Assembly: GCF_014230055.1 (NCBI RefSeq)
Contig: NZ_JACHVA010000080.1
Coordinates: forward strand, 60,113-124,112
Length of the DNA stretch: 64,000 nt
From: Puniceicoccus vermicola
GTDB taxonomy: Bacteria; Verrucomicrobiota; Verrucomicrobiia; Opitutales; Puniceicoccaceae
Reading direction: 5' to 3'
Shown here: positions 63,637-64,000 of the stretch, piece by piece
How the letters are laid out: each line of letters opens with the position of its first letter
Numbering within the stretch: position 1 is the first letter of the stretch
The notes under the pieces: generated by a model
The model's input: only the letters and a program-made list of their open reading frames with translations
Database searches by the model: none
What the model was told of the DNA's origin: nothing
Made by a program: the position numbers and the translations under genes

Positions 63637-64000
63637 ATGGAAGAGACCAACGAAAAGACACCTGAAGAGACAGTAACAGGCCGGGAGGCCGAAGCAAGTG
63701 AAGTTGTTCGCATCAACTTCGATCATCTGAAGAAGGACCTAAGCGGATTCGTCCGTGGAACGGTAGAGGATGCCTTGAACGGCCTTTTGAACGCCGAGGC
63801 GGAGCATCTGTGCAATGCCGGTCGCTATGAGCGCAGCGAAGAGCGTTCGGCCCATCGCAGCGGACATTATGAACGGGGATTGGAGACTGGAGCGGGCAAA
63901 GTGACCTTGAAGGTCCCAAAGCTTCGTGGAGCGAGCTTCGAGACTCAGATCATCGAGCGTTACAAACGCCGCGAGTCCAGCGTGGAAGAGTCGCTGGTGG
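63637..64000 (+). CDS. IS256-family transposase, N-terminal part (runs off window)
   Basis: The last 364 bases encode an open frame from the ATG at 63637 that is still open at the window edge. It reads VRGTVEDALNGLLNAEAEHL, then RYERSEERSAHRSGHYERGL, GKVTLKVPKLRG and RYKRRESSVEESLV, matching the mutator (IS256) transposase N-terminus (RxxxRNGYYxRxL...VPklR...ERYkRR..SvEEal). The catalytic DDE domain would be to the right of the window. It appears intact so far, unlike the IS4 copy at 55.2 kb. Together they bracket the accessory genes. Confidence 0.93.
   Translation, partial: MEETNEKTPEETVTGREAEASEVVRINFDHLKKDLSGFVRGTVEDALNGLLNAEAEHLCNAGRYERSEERSAHRSGHYERGLETGAGKVTLKVPKLRGASFETQIIERYKRRESSVEESLV

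Overview
The window looks like a chromosomal segment of a moderately GC-rich Gram-negative bacterium of the Verrucomicrobiota, most plausibly an Opitutae/Puniceicoccales-type marine lineage. This is inferred from the mix of features and not from any search: an SHD1-domain secreted protein, a DUF5069-like protein, DUF11/SdrD-B/choice-of-anchor surface proteins, a cyo-type quinol oxidase and UbiE, and many dispersed palindromic repeats typical of PVC genomes. Most of it is ordinary housekeeping DNA; the last 9 kb is accessory.

Region by region. 1-8.5 kb: NAD kinase diverging from a Xer recombinase; an amidohydrolase whose start codon overlaps that of an AraD-like protein followed by a LacI regulator; then a leftward run fur-TPR-lplA-dppD-dppF. 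8.5-20.3 kb: priA; leftward ubiE and a ClpX-like ATPase; an amino-acid permease; rightward IHF/HU-hisS and a Prc-type S41 protease. 20.3-33.8 kb: flavodoxin, a lipoprotein, a YyaL-type thioredoxin-fold protein, ribosomal protein S1, and a 2173-residue secreted multidomain protein. 33.9-42.1 kb: a frameshifted TAT-exported FAD oxidase, a PAP2 phosphatase, an MFS carrier and a complete leftward cyoABCD operon. 42.5-47.5 kb: composite palindromic repeats, then rpmI-rplT and pheS-pheT. 47.7-55.2 kb: a CDF transporter, six copies of a 191-bp tandem repeat, a leftward ahpC-ahpD pair, an SHD1/C39-like secreted protein, and an MscS channel.

55.2-64 kb is an accessory island bounded by two insertion sequences. 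On the left is a decayed IS4-family copy with 12-bp target duplications, sitting in a palindromic repeat. On the right is an IS256-family element running off the window. Between them are a DUF1573 protein, a secreted alpha/beta hydrolase, a 67-residue Asp-rich exported peptide, a YD/RHS-like secreted protein split at a G7 tract, an AT-richer gene for a Cys-rich, calcium-motif secreted protein, and a small putative lipoprotein.

The best candidates for something undescribed are this exported-protein cassette (58.7-63.3 kb), the 191-bp hairpin array, the giant protein with a choice-of-anchor domain nested inside a DUF11 domain, and an AraD-like protein that has lost most of its predicted zinc ligands. 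No tRNA, rRNA or CRISPR array was recognised.
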